Shown piece after piece: positions 1 to 13,060 of a stretch of DNA of 64,000 nt. The notes under the pieces are model-generated. The model was not told where the DNA came from. It worked only from the letters and a program-made list of their open reading frames with translations, and did not search any database. Origin of the DNA: Strix aluco (taxonomy: Eukaryota; Chordata; Aves; Strigiformes; Strigidae); contig NC_133933.1 of NCBI RefSeq assembly GCF_031877795.1, positions 94,075,552-94,139,551 of the forward strand. The letters are read 5' to 3'. The position numbers were made by a program, and so were the translations under genes. Positions within the stretch are counted from its first letter, which is position 1, and every line of letters starts with the position of its first letter.

Positions 1-298
1 TTTCACATTATTTCAATAAGATTGAAAGACATCAGAAGTAAATGTTAGTAATAAAAAAGATGTTGCATTTGTTTCCACTAGAAATGTAAATAACTTTTCC
101 CTTTACTTAGAATTACAAAGGGTTCAACTGTAAGTCTCAGAAAGGCATCTGTTTGATTTGTTTGCTCCTTGCACACAACCAACATTTGGCTCAGACTGCT
201 AAAATATTTGCAAGAATATTATATTGCACTTCTGTATTTTTACACTAGTATCCTTTGTCAGTTCCTGAATCTTTTCCAAGAGCACCTGCCAGACCTAC
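1..298 (-). other. DOP1A: DOP1A intron 2, proximal part
   Basis: AT-rich sequence downstream of the exon 2 donor (gtaggt at 298). No exon-like open frame with flanking splice signals is visible. The 98-codon plus-strand frame over 169-465 lies antisense to the coding exon and is not a gene. Confidence 0.7.
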
Positions 299-436
299 CT
301 TGTTCAGCTTTCCAAGTGCCGATATTAAATCTGCCCATTCACTGGAATATTCAAAGTTCTTCAGTGCTTTGTCAACAGCTGCTACATAGTTTCTGTACTT
401 GGAATCAGTCAGTAGCTCCAGCTCCTCTGTGTTCAT
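299..436 (-). CDS. DOP1A: DOP1A (Dopey-1) first coding exon, residues 1-46
   Basis: This exon encodes the N-terminus of Dopey-1, a very large (>2,400 residue) leucine-rich protein. With MON2 it acts in endosome-to-Golgi traffic and has been linked to kinesin-1 recruitment. The start codon is at 436-434 on the minus strand. The 46 codons read [20 protein letters not shown] and continue through an [19 protein letters not shown] block that matches vertebrate DOP1A almost residue for residue. The coding part ends after AAG at 299, followed by a gtaggt donor at 298-297, so the exon ends in phase 0. Translation past the donor loses all similarity, confirming the boundary. The next exons lie left of the window. 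DOP1B is the paralogue, but the match to DOP1A and the UBE3D neighbour make DOP1A the better call. Confidence 0.93.
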
Positions 437-490
437 CCTCCCACAGTGTCCCCACTAGAGACTAGCTTGCAATTCATGTACAGACATTAC
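299..490 (-). other. DOP1A: DOP1A exon 2 (54 nt of 5' UTR plus 138 nt coding)
   Basis: The acceptor is placed at 491/490. Reading the minus strand, a T-rich tract (about 520-497) leads into gaacag and the exon begins GTAATGTCTG. No better pyrimidine-tract AG lies closer to the ATG; a tctctag nearer the start has no tract. The 5' UTR part is 54 nt (437-490) and contains one upstream ATG and a TGA ahead of the main start. The exon's first six bases (GTAATG) themselves look like a splice donor. Confidence 0.75.
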
Positions 491-3400
491 CTGTTCAAAA
501 TAAAAAATAAAAAAAAACCCCAAACCCATTGTTTTAATAATAAGTCTTTGGAAACAATTTTGTATAGAGCACTAAATTTTCCTCAAAGGCATTAGAAAAT
601 ATCAATCTGAAATCAGTTTACAGCATATCCTAAACAAAAGCTAACACATTGCACACAAATATTTAACACATGTCCAAAGCAGTTTATTTGTAATCCAGTC
701 CTGTTTAAAAAAAAAACAAACAAATCTCCCCAAACAAAAAACCCTGGAAAATTAATGCCCTGTCCCTCCCAAAGGCACTGTTTATTCTAAGCAATGAAAC
801 AAAGGGATTTTTTTTATTTCTTTTTTTCCTCGTCTGTATCCATCACCAAAAACCCCCACCTTTCCACAATCACCCCTTCTGAAAACAGAAGACACTCATC
901 TTTCTGAATCACTCCCAGGCAGAAGACCAGAATGAAGGACACATACAATAGTCACACACTATTCAAGAGTACTTTCATGCATCAATATTTCCTTTTACAA
1001 GACATGCTATTCTAATTCAGCAACGAACTCTACTTTGTTTTTATATTATTATCATCCATGCACAACAAAAGTATATGTTTACTAGTGTTCTGTAATCAGA
1101 GGCTTTTGCAATTTGCTCTATATATTTTCATTACATGGTAGTCTACACCAAGTAATTAACATACTCTAGTTCCTCATACTTGTATAGGCCATACACTATT
1201 TATTTCCTGAAATTCAATCTCTGTTAAAAAGAAATATGTTTTTAAAGCTACTTTAACCCCAGGCGATTACAACTCATACAATCCTATTGTAGCATGTCTA
1301 TGAAAACAGCAGCTTTTGTGCCCCTTTTAACTGGGGTCTTTTGGGAGTTCTCTCTGATACTTGGCTTCAGAAGAGACTTCACGCTCAGCAGATGCTGCTC
1401 TCTTCTGTCTTGATCAAAGGAAAATGAGAAGAAAATTGTGTGAAGAAGCTCAGGCTGAAGCATGTAGACCAAAAAACCCAAACAAACCATGGGATGGGGA
1501 TAAAGAAGCTGTATTCATCAAACTGCCACGTACAACAAATAAGAGTCAGGCTGAAAACAGTGGCTTCAGTGAGTCCTTCCAATACAACTGAAAAACATGA
1601 CTTGTGGGCCCCTATTCCCAGTGAGCAGCAATATGAGAAAATAGCAGGACAGTTTGAAATGAAAAAAGCCTATGACCAGACGAATTAGCAGAAATAAAAA
1701 GTGACATACTGATTTCTTTCTGGTGGTTCTATAGCTGATGGATATAATAAAACACTTATCTTAAACTTTATCCTGAGCAGAATTTAAACTGGTTTTAGAC
1801 CAATCAGGAAAGACTAACAATTCAACTTGTATTACTTGATGTAATAAACACACTCCAGTTGTGCAAGATACATCAAAACCATAAACACTTTTCTGCCTTT
1901 TATCATATAAGATCAATTTAAAATGTTTTACATGGACACAAAAATCTATTTGATTTGTACTATATCCATCCCTTCCTTCAAATAGTGTTCTTCCCAAAAT
2001 GGCTATGAGGCTGCTATTTAATAACTTGGTCAACAGGTTGCATAATGAGTTACCACCAACTGAACAACATAAAACCCCATGACTGGTTACCCACTATTTT
2101 CAGCTACCTGAAGGCCAGCTCCTTGCCATGTTCTTGAAACAGCCCCAAAAATCTACAAACTACATCACTATTAGTACTGTTTTACCTTTTCAGCATTCTA
2201 AAAGGTAAAATGAAGGAAGCTGTACTCCAACATCCCCAAATTAAGACAGTAGCAAATCAGGCTCAAAATTTCATGATCATAATCTCAACAAGTTTATCAC
2301 ACAATGCCCTGGTAGATTTTTGTTCCCTCCTTTTTGTTCCTTTAATTATCAGGTGCTTCTGAAGACACATTGATAAGAACCCATCTTTAATCCTCCCAAG
2401 TTTCATTATTTTTAGTGCTACAAGAACATTTTTAAAGTGTTGCTTCAGTCAGAGACAGTTCACTGCCACGCTGGGTTGTGGAGAGGGACCTTCAAGAATC
2501 TTCTCACCCCTCACCTTTCATGCGTGGGCACACATAAAGTGCCAGACAAACCTCTCTTCTGCCATCACATTTATCTTTTCTTCTACAGAACAAACAAAAT
2601 TCCACATTAATAATTTTTTTTTAATCCTTTTTACTATCTTTCTCCTTATATTGCTCATCTCCTGGTTTCTCAGCATTGTAAGGAAAGTTTCAAGAAAGTA
2701 GAAAAACAAGAAAGGGATGGACAAAAGGGAAGAAAAAGAGCTGGGATAGCAGGAGTGAATAAAAAGGCCAAGAATTACAAATCTTTTGCACTCTTGATTC
2801 TGATGGCAGACTGATAACGACAGATTGTCTCCCAGGCAGAACAGAAGTGCAAACCATTACTTAAAAACCATATTCTGGGTGCCAAATTGATAGATTTTGT
2901 GATACCCCACTGGCATAAAGCACTTAGCACTCAATTTTTATTTAAAAAAAGTATTTCATATGGTTTCATTCTATAATAACCATCTTTCTTTGGATTAAGT
3001 CCAGAAAAAGATCAGGTTTGCTTTGAAAAAGCTGTAGAATGCCAACAGATTTCTCAGAGACAGCTGCACAACCACCAATGTCTGATCTCCAAAAGTAAAA
3101 TAAAGTATTACCACTAAAAAAGAAGAAAGAAGCAACATACAAAAGCAGCACAAATCTCATTTTTCCAGGCACAAATGACAGAGACAGAATCTGACACAGC
3201 AAATAATGCTTTCTGAGTGAAGAAAGCATCAGCATCCTTTTGTTATGCAGCTGAAGCATAAATACAACCACTTATGGCTGAGTGGAAAACAGGGCTCTGT
3301 CTTCCTCAAGTGCTTGAAAAACCCAAAAACTGAGAGTGGACTGATTCAGGGTTATCAAAGGTTAGACAAAACCAGCAGGAAGACAGGATTAAACAGGTAG

Positions 3401-4665
3401 CTTTTTGGGGGGGCTTACTAACTGATCAGAACATTCTCTTCCTTTTAAAAACAAAAACATTAACAACTTTGAATAACCTATACCTTTAGGCAAGTCTATT
3501 GCACACCAGATAATACTAATGAACTTCATCATGTCATTGATATTTACATTTATCCATATGTTATCAGTGAATTTAATCATTATGAAGTTTTGTATAGAGA
3601 AGAAAAAATACATTCTGTTTTCTTACTACTCTATGGTTATGGTCTCATTTTTTTTTCTTTAAAAAAAAGTTTTATATACTTTGATGTTACAGAAAAAGAA
3701 ATAATTTCTTGCATATTTTTCCCCAGAGTGTAGAATCTCTATTTTAAACAATGTATCTTCCAAATCATATCAGTAGCCATAATAAGCCAGAGATGCAGAG
3801 AAGATACTATGTAAATATTATGTATTATTTTTATGAACCTGGTACTATCTTTATTCTAAGATCATTGAAACTACAGGAATGCCCATTTTTATTAGCTCTC
3901 ATACATAAAAATATACTTGTCCTACAAAGCTTACTTTTTGTGTAGTATGAAGACTTTCCAAAATATAGTTTTTAATCTTGTCTTGTTTCTATCATGTATT
4001 CTTACTGATACTTTTCTTTCCATCTGTAATAAAACTGATATTTCAATACGATGTTAAAGCTTAACAATGTCTATCTCCTTGTAAGTATCACACCCTTATT
4101 TTTTCATGGTTTACTACTTTGAAAATGAGATAAATAATAAAATTTGATAGATCAAAATAATTGAAAATCAGCAGTTTCTGCCACACCATCAAACAGCCCA
4201 AAGGATAAAAAATTTATCTTACCATTCCACAATCACCATTTAGCACAAGGGCCAACTTTCCTTGGAATGGTCTTTACTTACAGAAAGGTATGAAGAGCAC
4301 CATTCTTTGTTTGTGTTGGGTTTTCTTCTTGCTTTTTGGTATACCTAATGAGATGAGACAAGCTTCTCAGACTGAAGGTTCAGCCACTCTCATGAGTCTG
4401 GACATAGGTAATCATTGACGTGTTAGATGACCATGCCTCTTTTTAATGGATGACAAAAAGCAAATGGGGGTGTCTGAGCAGAAGGCTTATTATGAATGAG
4501 GAAGAAACTACCCAAGAAGTGCTATACACTTTCAAACTATTTCATAAAACCATATTTAAATCATAAGTGATTGCAGAATTAGGTCTCAACACTTACTTCC
4601 TTCCACTTCACCTTCTCATGGGGACAGACGCTGCAGAATTCAGGATACACCTGGATGCCTATAGT

Positions 4666-5264
4666 TGTGGTTTAGGCCTAGCCAGCGACTAAACACCACA
4701 CAGCCACTCTCTCACTTGAGTGAGAATAGGAAAAAAAAGAAAGTAAAACTCGTGGGTTGAGATGAGAACAGTTTAGTAAATAAAATAAAATATAATAACA
4801 ACAATAATAAAATATAACAATAGTAAAATTTAATAACAACAATAATAAGAGCAATGAAAAGGGATATAACAAAAAGAGAGAGAAATAAAACTGAAGAGAA
4901 AAAACCAAACAAGTGACACAATTACTCACCACCCGCTGCCCAATACCCACAGTCCCCAAGCAGTGATCAGCCCCTCCTGGGCAACTCCCCCCAGTTTATA
5001 TGCCGAGCATGACATTCTATGGTGTGGAATATCCCTTTGGCTAGCTCAGGTCAGCTGTCCTGACCATGCTCCCTCCCAGCTCCTGGTGCACCTGCTTGCT
5101 GGCACAGGATGGGAAACTGAAAAAAATCTTTAAATTGGAATAAGCAGTACTTAGCAACAACTAAAACATCCGTGTGTTATCAGCATTATTCCCACACTAA
5201 ATGCAAAACACACTGTACCAGCTACTAAAAGCAAATTAACTCTATCCCAGCCAAAACCAGGACA
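4666..5264 (-). mobile_element. ERV solo LTR (about 0.6 kb), avian family
   Basis: The block starts TGTGGTTTAGGCC and ends CCAGCCAAAACCAGGACA, so it has TG...CA ends in both orientations. On the minus strand it reads as an LTR I recognise from bird genomes: it opens TGTCCTGGTTTTGGCTGGGA, has a TATA-like catataaac near 5,003-4,994, and carries the 'ccaaagggatattccacacc' type block upstream of it. The 4,775-4,855 part has become a simple A/T-rich AATAAT/AAC stretch. No internal retroviral genes adjoin it, so it is a solo LTR. I could not find a matching target-site duplication (tatagt on the left, cctgta on the right). Confidence 0.8.
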
Positions 5265-8173
5265 CCTGTAGAGTCTTCAAGTAACAACTCTGACAAGGAA
5301 TGCAGTCACCAGGGGCTGTGGATCTCCTTTTGCTGGGGGTTGTGTATAGCATGTTCACAGAGAAGCCTTCAGTTCCCTTCATCAATGAGGTGGTATTGGT
5401 TTTCCTCTGAGTCATGTCAAGATGATAGTGCCACAGCTGTGTTTTCCACAGCAAATGCTCATCCTTCACAACCCATGTGCCTAAGAGCCTTCTGTTTCAC
5501 ATCAACACAAACTATTAACCTGTTTAAGAGGTTCCAAATGTTTTTCACTGAGGCTAAAGAAACTTGATTGAGAAGAACACTTATTCAATAAAAGCAGCTT
5601 TCATCTAGATTCTGTCTGGACTTAATCACAAGATTATAAGACCTCCCAACGATTCATAATCTCTCCAGCATCTGTTGTACCCCAAAGCTCCTCTTCAGGT
5701 TTGGTTTGTTACTGCTCCACTCTTATATTTTTCAAACCTCACAAAATTGCTCTATTTGGCTGCTTCGCACCAATCTGCAATACTGAAATGGTCACTTTCT
5801 GCTACAGCTCAAGGGGCTGATTGCTATGGAACACAAATCTGCGCACATTGTGTCACTTCAAGAATTTTCAAGATTTGTCCCAAGTACTGTAAGAACCTGA
5901 GCTCATAAACTTGCTCCCTTTGAATTTCTCTGAGTTTCAGCTTTGCAATATTTCAAGGCTTTCGTAAATTGTTTACTGTTTCTAGCGTGGCTACGGGATG
6001 TACAGTAAAAGAACTAACAGATAATTAAAAAGCAGATGAGAAAAATTTCAAATTTCACAGTACTGAGCTATTGCTTTTTAAGCTGTGTGCAGTGCCCACA
6101 TACCAAGCTGGTAACTGCAGAAACACATTTTTATTTAAATAGACTTAATACAAACACAGATTTGAATACATGGAAAACAGAAGCCTTGTCAATTGGTAAT
6201 TTATTATGCCTCGCTTCCCCTCAGAAGTATTTAAAAGCATGAATAGCAAAATAAATACTACAAATCCCAGCCAGGTCTCTTAAGATAAAAATCAAGTGTT
6301 GGAAATACACTATCACCAAAGATAAAGATTTTCCAGTTACAGCTAATTACTCTATTTCTAACTTTACTTTCTACAGAGTCCTCTTATTTCAGAATTTTTC
6401 AAAAAGAGGCATATCTAATGTCTTCTGAAGAATAAGAACCATTTGAGCTTGTTATTCTGGTGAAATGCTATTCAGTACAGTAATGAAAGATGCAAAAAAA
6501 CCCATATTACCCAAATGAACAAAACAAAAAAACCAACCCAGACTGTATAATTAACTATAATTAAGCATGATCTCCTTAGTATCCTGCAACAGTATACAGC
6601 ATTTAATAAGATTTAATATTGTGATTAATAACTTTCCAGAACACTTTTCTACCCAGTCAAAATTCACAAACAGAAACAGCTTATTACATTTTTCGACAGG
6701 AAAAACAACACCGCTTTAAGTGATCAAGATCCTTTCCATGACAAAATTAAATTAAATCAGCATAACAATCTGTGCATTACCCATACTGGCGACTTCTAAA
6801 TCAACACGAGATGTTTCCTGAGATTGAGTCTCTCATTTAATTCTTGTTTGAGTGAGAAAACCTATGGCTTGTACTACAGATGTTAGATTAGGTACTCAAC
6901 TGGATGCGCTCCCTCCTGGCTTTAGAATATACAAACCATGTTTGTTATGTATTATGTTTATTATTACACAAAACCCAAACTGTCAGTAAAAAGAAACTAA
7001 GTACAATTTTTCTTCTTTTGCATATACAGGAAGTCACAGAAGATAGATGACTGGAATAAAACTGCAAGTCTACCACTGAGCATAGTCTGACGGAAATACA
7101 TAATGTTCTTTCTGCTATTGCTGTTTTATGGTATTCCAGACATGAGTTCATAAAGACGAATAAGTAACAAGCTTAAAAATTCATAAGGAACGTACAACAA
7201 ACTGTCTCAGTAATCAACTTCTCTAGTCACTGTTTAAGAAAACAAATTTATAACTATGAACAATCTCTAATGTATTTGCTTTAGAACATAATTTTTCAGA
7301 AGTAAAAAAGTATCAAATCCATGTCTATCTGTTTATTGAAGGGGAAGAGAAAGAAGTTTACCAGCTCTTGTTGGTAAATACCTGTCTCCTCCAATTACCT
7401 CTTAGAAAAAGAGTTTAGGGCGACATTTTAATCCCTCTACTCCTATTTTATTACAGCTTTTCAATAGATAATAGATGAACTACAAAACAGTTTGATATAC
7501 CAGACAAATTTTAACTTTGGGCCCAGATCCACCAACAGAACACTACTGATTCTTTTCTTCCAGCCCTTGTGCACTGTGCCTGTATATTACTCAGGACTGT
7601 CTTACTGTTTGTGGCAAAGCACGAGGAAAAAAGCAGCCCTGTTCAGTACAAGGATCTCAAAGCACTGCTGTAATAAAGCAATAAAAGGTTTTCTCTGTTC
7701 AAATAAACTTTGACTTAATGCCAAATAATTATTCTAACCACATCTAACAGTTAAAAATTAATTTTAAAATCTGAATAAAGCAAACTAAAAACATATTAGC
7801 CAATGAAGGCACTGTAGTGGCATACAACAGATGCTCAAGTGACAATGTGATACTCAGTATAACAGACATCTTTTCTAAAGTTAAGTCCTCTTGCACTACA
7901 GCAATGCTAAAATCTTACTTACACTAAAGTTTCTACTTTTAAAATATCATATTCTTCTTGAAATCAAATCAAACATTCAGATTTAACAGATATGAAATTA
8001 TGTCACTCAGTAAATGAAAAACTACAATTTGCATCTTCTTCATTGTAACTCAGGTCAACCATTAACTGAAAATATTTTCTTCCTGAAATAATATTTTCCC
8101 ATGTTCTTCCCTTTCTAGCAACAAATGATTCCCAAGTTATCTACTATAACTTAATCAGCATGCATTTTACATC

Positions 8174-8179
<6 letters not shown>

Positions 8180-8204
<25 letters not shown>
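8180..8204. repeat. Poly(A) run, 25 nt
   Basis: An uninterrupted run of 25 A in DOP1A intron 1. No retrocopy could be recognised upstream of it, so it is listed only as a homopolymer likely to vary in length. Confidence 0.95.
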
Positions 8205-11200
8205 TCAACAAAACTCCAGATATCCACTCTTATTTTAAATTATGCAAAATATCTAACATGTCTTATTAAAAAGCTAACAGCAATTTAAGTCAAAATAACA
8301 CAACATAGAGAAAAATGGGGACATGCTTCCTGGAATTTCTGGTTATCCTTCAGTGCCCACTTACAAGTACGTTTCTTGTCCCCTTCTTCCCTTTGTTGAC
8401 CACTGTATTTGAACGAACAATATTTCAACCTAGATCTAGAACTGGTCACTATTTCCTTCTTATTCAATGATACATTTGAAGGAAAAAAAACACTAAAACA
8501 CACCACCTAGAATTTAACCTGCACTCTTCTGACATGTTTGCAGAAGGTTTCCTCCTTAAACTTCACTTCATCTCAGCTCACAGAATTACCATCTTTATAC
8601 CCAATTTAAATTATAGCAGCAATGCATATGTCAAAGAAATGTAAACAAGCTGGGTAAAGGCATTTTTTTAATAATCTTCTTTTCAGTCTCCAGGCTGACA
8701 TCCCAACAATCCCAAGATGCAGAATATAACATTTACAGTTTGGGTTTGGTTGGGTTTTTTTAATATAAGAAATGTAACCTCCTGGAGTCAACCAGTCACT
8801 TTGACAATGCAAAGCCAAACAAAACCACAAAATCCTTATTGAGCAATTAAGTATAACATTGTATATAGTGTATCACATACTGTCCCCTGGACCAAAACAA
8901 ACTGTTGCCATGCTGAAAAAGGTTGGCTAGTGCCCTGGGTTGGTAGGGCCTCTTTCAGCTATCCACAATTAAACTGCAGTATCACGCAGTTAGCAGTTTC
9001 CCCACCTTCATAAAAAGATCCCGAGACTGCACATTAGAAATAAGGCTGTTTGGATTACTCTAAACAGAATATGGAAGGTATTTATCCAACATAGCTAGAT
9101 CTATGGTAGCCATAAAAGTTTGGTGGGTTGGAAAAATCGTTAGCAAAGAGAAAACGAACATGTTCTGGTGTGAGCACAGCTGCACCCTCCCCGTGGTTTC
9201 CGCACCTCCTGCCAGCACCGCACGCATTGCAGTGGAACTGCCCATCTCTCACACACCAACTAGGCTTTGGGGGCTACTGCCCTCTCTCTTAAGGAACGAC
9301 TGATCAGCAAATACATGATTTCAAATAGTTCTCTCCAGGTGTCTGAGCACAGTAACAAGACAAGCTTTCTAAAATAAACTGCAATTTATGTTCACTTTTA
9401 CATGTTTCAGCTTCATGCCTTCAAATGGTCACTCTGAAAATAATTCCTTTTTAACTATGTAGCACTCTTCTGATCTTTTCCAAACACTTACTGAAGGAAA
9501 ATTTACCTTGAGGTATTCTTTTTCATTCTTGCTTATTTTTTACTCTCGGCAAACTGGTCAATCCAATTAATATAGTAACAGTTAAACAAACAAAAAAAGG
9601 CATAGCAAACATAACAATGAAACCAACTTAAACCAGTATGATTGAGTTTAAACCTAGATTTGTACTACACTTTGTTTTAAAAGAGAGTTTGCCAACTTCC
9701 AGATACTTTTCAACTTGGTAGACAGAAAAACGACCTACATGAGTTTCACTGTCTTACGTTATGCTTGCCGAACTCTCCTGTAGTGAGAGAGAAGCCTTGC
9801 TTCCAGGGTAATGCTGCGCCTCCATATTGTGACATCTCTAAATATTCCAATACATGGTTTAACACAGAATCTACCAATTTTTAAAAAAAAAAACCCAACA
9901 AAAAAAAAAACACCAAACAAGGTGACCTGGTAATTTATTCATTTATTCTTTGCTGACAGTAACTTTAAAATTGAAGATTTAGATGAACCTTTTATTCATT
10001 CATACCCATCGTTCTAATAATATGTAGCTTCAGGCAAGTTTAACATTCTGTCTCCAAACGAAAACATGTCAGAAGTTCTCATAACCTTATCATTGCCTTA
10101 CCTGGGCAATCTTTTAATACAATGCATTTGGGCAAGACTTTGACTTCCTTTTTTATTATACCCTGAGGTCCTAAGATATTACTAATTCACTCATTTCAAA
10201 TTTCAACTAATTTCTATCACTTTATTCTGATTTTAATTCTGAAATAGTATCATATGTCATACGTATACCTATGCATTATCTAGATTTTGGCTATATTTTG
10301 TGATGCGTCTGATTTCACATATTCTGCAGATGGATTTCAAAGGAATTTGTAAAGTAGAATCCTTTTCTGACTGATTTGAAAACAGCAGCTGGACCAAAAC
10401 TTGCTCACTCTCCTTATCCTCAGAAGCAAGCCAGAAAAGACATAAATAAAAGGTATAATTCTCTTTGATTTTTGCAAATGATACTAGAAACCAAATTAGG
10501 CAAAGCACCATTCCTCGGCTTTACATAATTTTTTATGCTTATATTGAAGTACAAGTTTCTTATAAAAACAGGGATGTCATTTACTGAGTCTCTTTGGTGC
10601 TTTCTTCTCATTTCTTGTTTCAGTTATTGGGGGAAAATGGTTCATCCTGCAATGTTCCCTCTTCCCAGGCTCTCAGAGGGAAATGTATTGCTTACCGCTT
10701 CTATTTATCATTCAACTTCTTTTCAGCTACAACTCAGGGCAACACGATTATTAATCTGAAAGACAATTTATGTGCATACAAATAAATTACTTCCATTTTT
10801 TTATTTCATGCTTTAGCTGGTATCATTTAGTTTAGTTTCTTTTCTATCTCCATTTTTTCTCAACAATGTTCAAACCAGGTTTTTTTACAACATAATTCAT
10901 ACTTCTTGGTTCTCTACACACTGCATATTTAATATAATATGGCTGCACCAAAGTAAAAAAAAAAATAAAAGTAGAATAGTAATCAGCATTTTTGGTCAGC
11001 CCAGCCCAAGCAGTCATTCCCAGCAAAGCAAGACACTAAAGCCGAACAGCAGTAACTCTGTCCAAGAGAAGTAAGCCAGCAATGAACACATGGAAGCGTC
11101 CTCCCCTTATTCAAATGGAGAACAATGGCAGAAGAACACAGGCTGAACCCACTTACACCAGACAGACCGCATTCTTATCCGTGTAGCTTGCTGTGCGTAC

Positions 11201-11688
11201 GGTGAGTATTTCCAGTGGTCAGCGCAGCATGACAGTATTTTTACACAAGAAAGGCACTACCAGTATAAACATGGCCTAACTTGTGAACATAACCATTCAC
11301 TCGAATGCACAGCCACTCCACTAATGGGGAAGACACAGGATAACCTGTCTTTGCAAGATGTTGTTTAAACATCTACTGCCACAGGTGCTACCAACAAGTT
11401 GGGAGAGTAAGACATGCGGTAAGTTCTAAATGCAGTTTCTCCTTCCCCATCTCTCATATACAGGCTGCTTAGGAAGTGCCTATTCTCATTTCAATTAAAA
11501 CAAGACCAGGAATTATACTGACATTCTACCTGTTTCCAAACACACATTCCTCCACATGACATCCACCCATGTTACATGAAAAATGACCGTACATTTTGGA
11601 TAATCACAATATTTAGACATGACCCTATTATTAGACCTGCAAAAGGTCTACTGTATTTCAGCCTGTTTTTGAAAAGTTACCAATGTTT

Positions 11689-11710
11689 AAAAAAAAAAAA
11701 AAAAAAAAAA
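11689..11710. repeat. Poly(A) run, 22 nt
   Basis: An uninterrupted run of 22 A in DOP1A intron 1. No adjoining processed pseudogene or SINE was recognised. Confidence 0.95.
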
Positions 11711-12739
11711 GGCAAGTCTGACAGCCAGGCCAGCGTAAGGATTTAACACAGACAGACCAAGGCTTGGCAACAAAATGAAAGACTATGATCTTCAACCTTA
11801 TATTATGCCCCCTTATTTCCTGCAAGCATCTGGGCCATTACTATTTAGACAGAGTCTCCCCACCACTTCACACACCTATAGCTGGAATTCAGGTATCACA
11901 TTACACAGTTAACCTGAGAACCGTAACACTTTCACTATTGCTGCATATAGAAAGATCCAGGAGTGCAAGGGTTCTTGCTAGTCAGCAATGAAAATACGAG
12001 GGTTGAGTCACCCCGAACAAGCTCATCAAAACCTGCACTCCATTTCCAGTACATTTTATGGTACTTAGAGATAAATTGTTCAGGCTTTTCTGGTTATTAT
12101 TACAGGTATGCAAATGTTATTTCTAAAAGACATTTAACACTAGAAGCCGTCACATATTTATGCTTTTCAAGCGGGCATCACAAGACTTAAGGCCATCCCT
12201 GCATCAACAGATGAAATTTAACCCTGCACTGCACGGACGGCCATATGCCCCATGTATCCTTCCAAGCATCGCACGCAACAGCTCAAGCAGCCGAGCCAGC
12301 CAGCCAGGAATCTGACCCAAAAGGGGCCCACAGCCCTTAGACGCTCAAGGTCAAAGCAGGGCGGCTCCGGCAGCCCAGCGCCGAGCTTGTTCCCAGGCGG
12401 GAAGGGGTCCCCTAAGGAAGCCCCTCCACGGAGGGCGAAATCCGGCACCGCCAGCAGCGCCCGCGGCGGGTGGCGGGGCGGGGAGGGCGGGGAAGAGGCT
12501 CTGCAGCCTCGAAACGCACCCGGGCCCGCTTTGCGCTCCGGGGGGGCAGCACCGGGGAGCGGCGGGCAGACCACGGAGCGGCAGTCGGCCGAGATAAGTG
12601 CCACACACAGGTTAATTGATGCAGAGCAATTAACAGGCTAACTGCTCTACCCAGGCTCCTCGGTACCCGCCCCCCGCCCCCAGGCCAGCTCGGGCCCGGG
12701 CCGGCCCTCGTCCTCCCCGACGGTGCCCGCGGCCCGGCA

Positions 12740-12955
12740 CGGGGAAAGGAGGGGAGGGGAGAGGAGAGGAGAGGGCCGGCTCGGCTCCAGGGGCGGACCC
12801 CGCTCGGCTGCGGCGCCCTCCCCAACAGAAGCGCAGCGGCGGGGAGGGAGGAGGGGAGCGGCCGCCGCCGGGCCCTGCAGGCGACCTGCCCCGGGAGGAG
12901 GACGAAGAGGAGGAGGGCGAAGAGGAGGAGGAGGAGGAAGAGGCAGAGGAGGGGG
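12740..12955. repeat. Polypurine/polypyrimidine tracts in the CpG island
   Basis: Two G/A-only-rich stretches on the plus strand: GGGGA/GAGGA repeats near 12,743-12,773, and GAGGAGGA-type repeats near 12,893-12,952. They lie just inside DOP1A intron 1, downstream of the exon 1 donor. They produce the Ser/Pro/Arg- or Gly/Arg-run peptides in all frames here. Confidence 0.85.
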
Positions 12956-12976
12956 CGCCGAGACTAGCGGCATTAC

Positions 12977-13060
12977 CTGAGCGACCCGAGCCGGAAGAGC
13001 CCGACGGCCACCGGCACCCCCGCACCGCCCTGACAGCTCCCGGCATGCACTGCGGCGCGC
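12977..13060 (-). other. DOP1A: Probable DOP1A non-coding exon 1 (5' limit approximate)
   Basis: On the minus strand the sequence gggtcgctCAG|GTAATGCCG gives a strong donor at 12977/12976 inside the CpG island, and it is the best donor near the expected start. The transcription start is not visible; about 13,060 is a guess. An ATG at 13,047-13,045 would open a short upstream reading frame that crosses the splice into exon 2. Confidence 0.5.

Larger units (their letters stand above)
491..12976 (-). other. DOP1A: DOP1A intron 1 (about 12.5 kb)
   Basis: This interval joins the probable exon 1 donor (cag|gtaatg at 12977/12976) to the exon 2 acceptor (aacag at 491). It is AT-rich and apart from one solo LTR (4,666-5,264) I recognise nothing coding. 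It contains two long A runs (8,180-8,204 and 11,689-11,710) and several shorter ones. The longest open frames are below 105 codons and carry no family motif, as expected by chance. Additional non-coding 5' exons cannot be excluded from sequence alone. Confidence 0.65.

Noticed and set aside
245..298. Extension of the DOP1A N-terminal frame beyond residue 46
   Set aside because: The extension ([10 protein letters not shown]...) is intronic: a gtaggt donor lies at 298 and similarity to DOP1A stops there.
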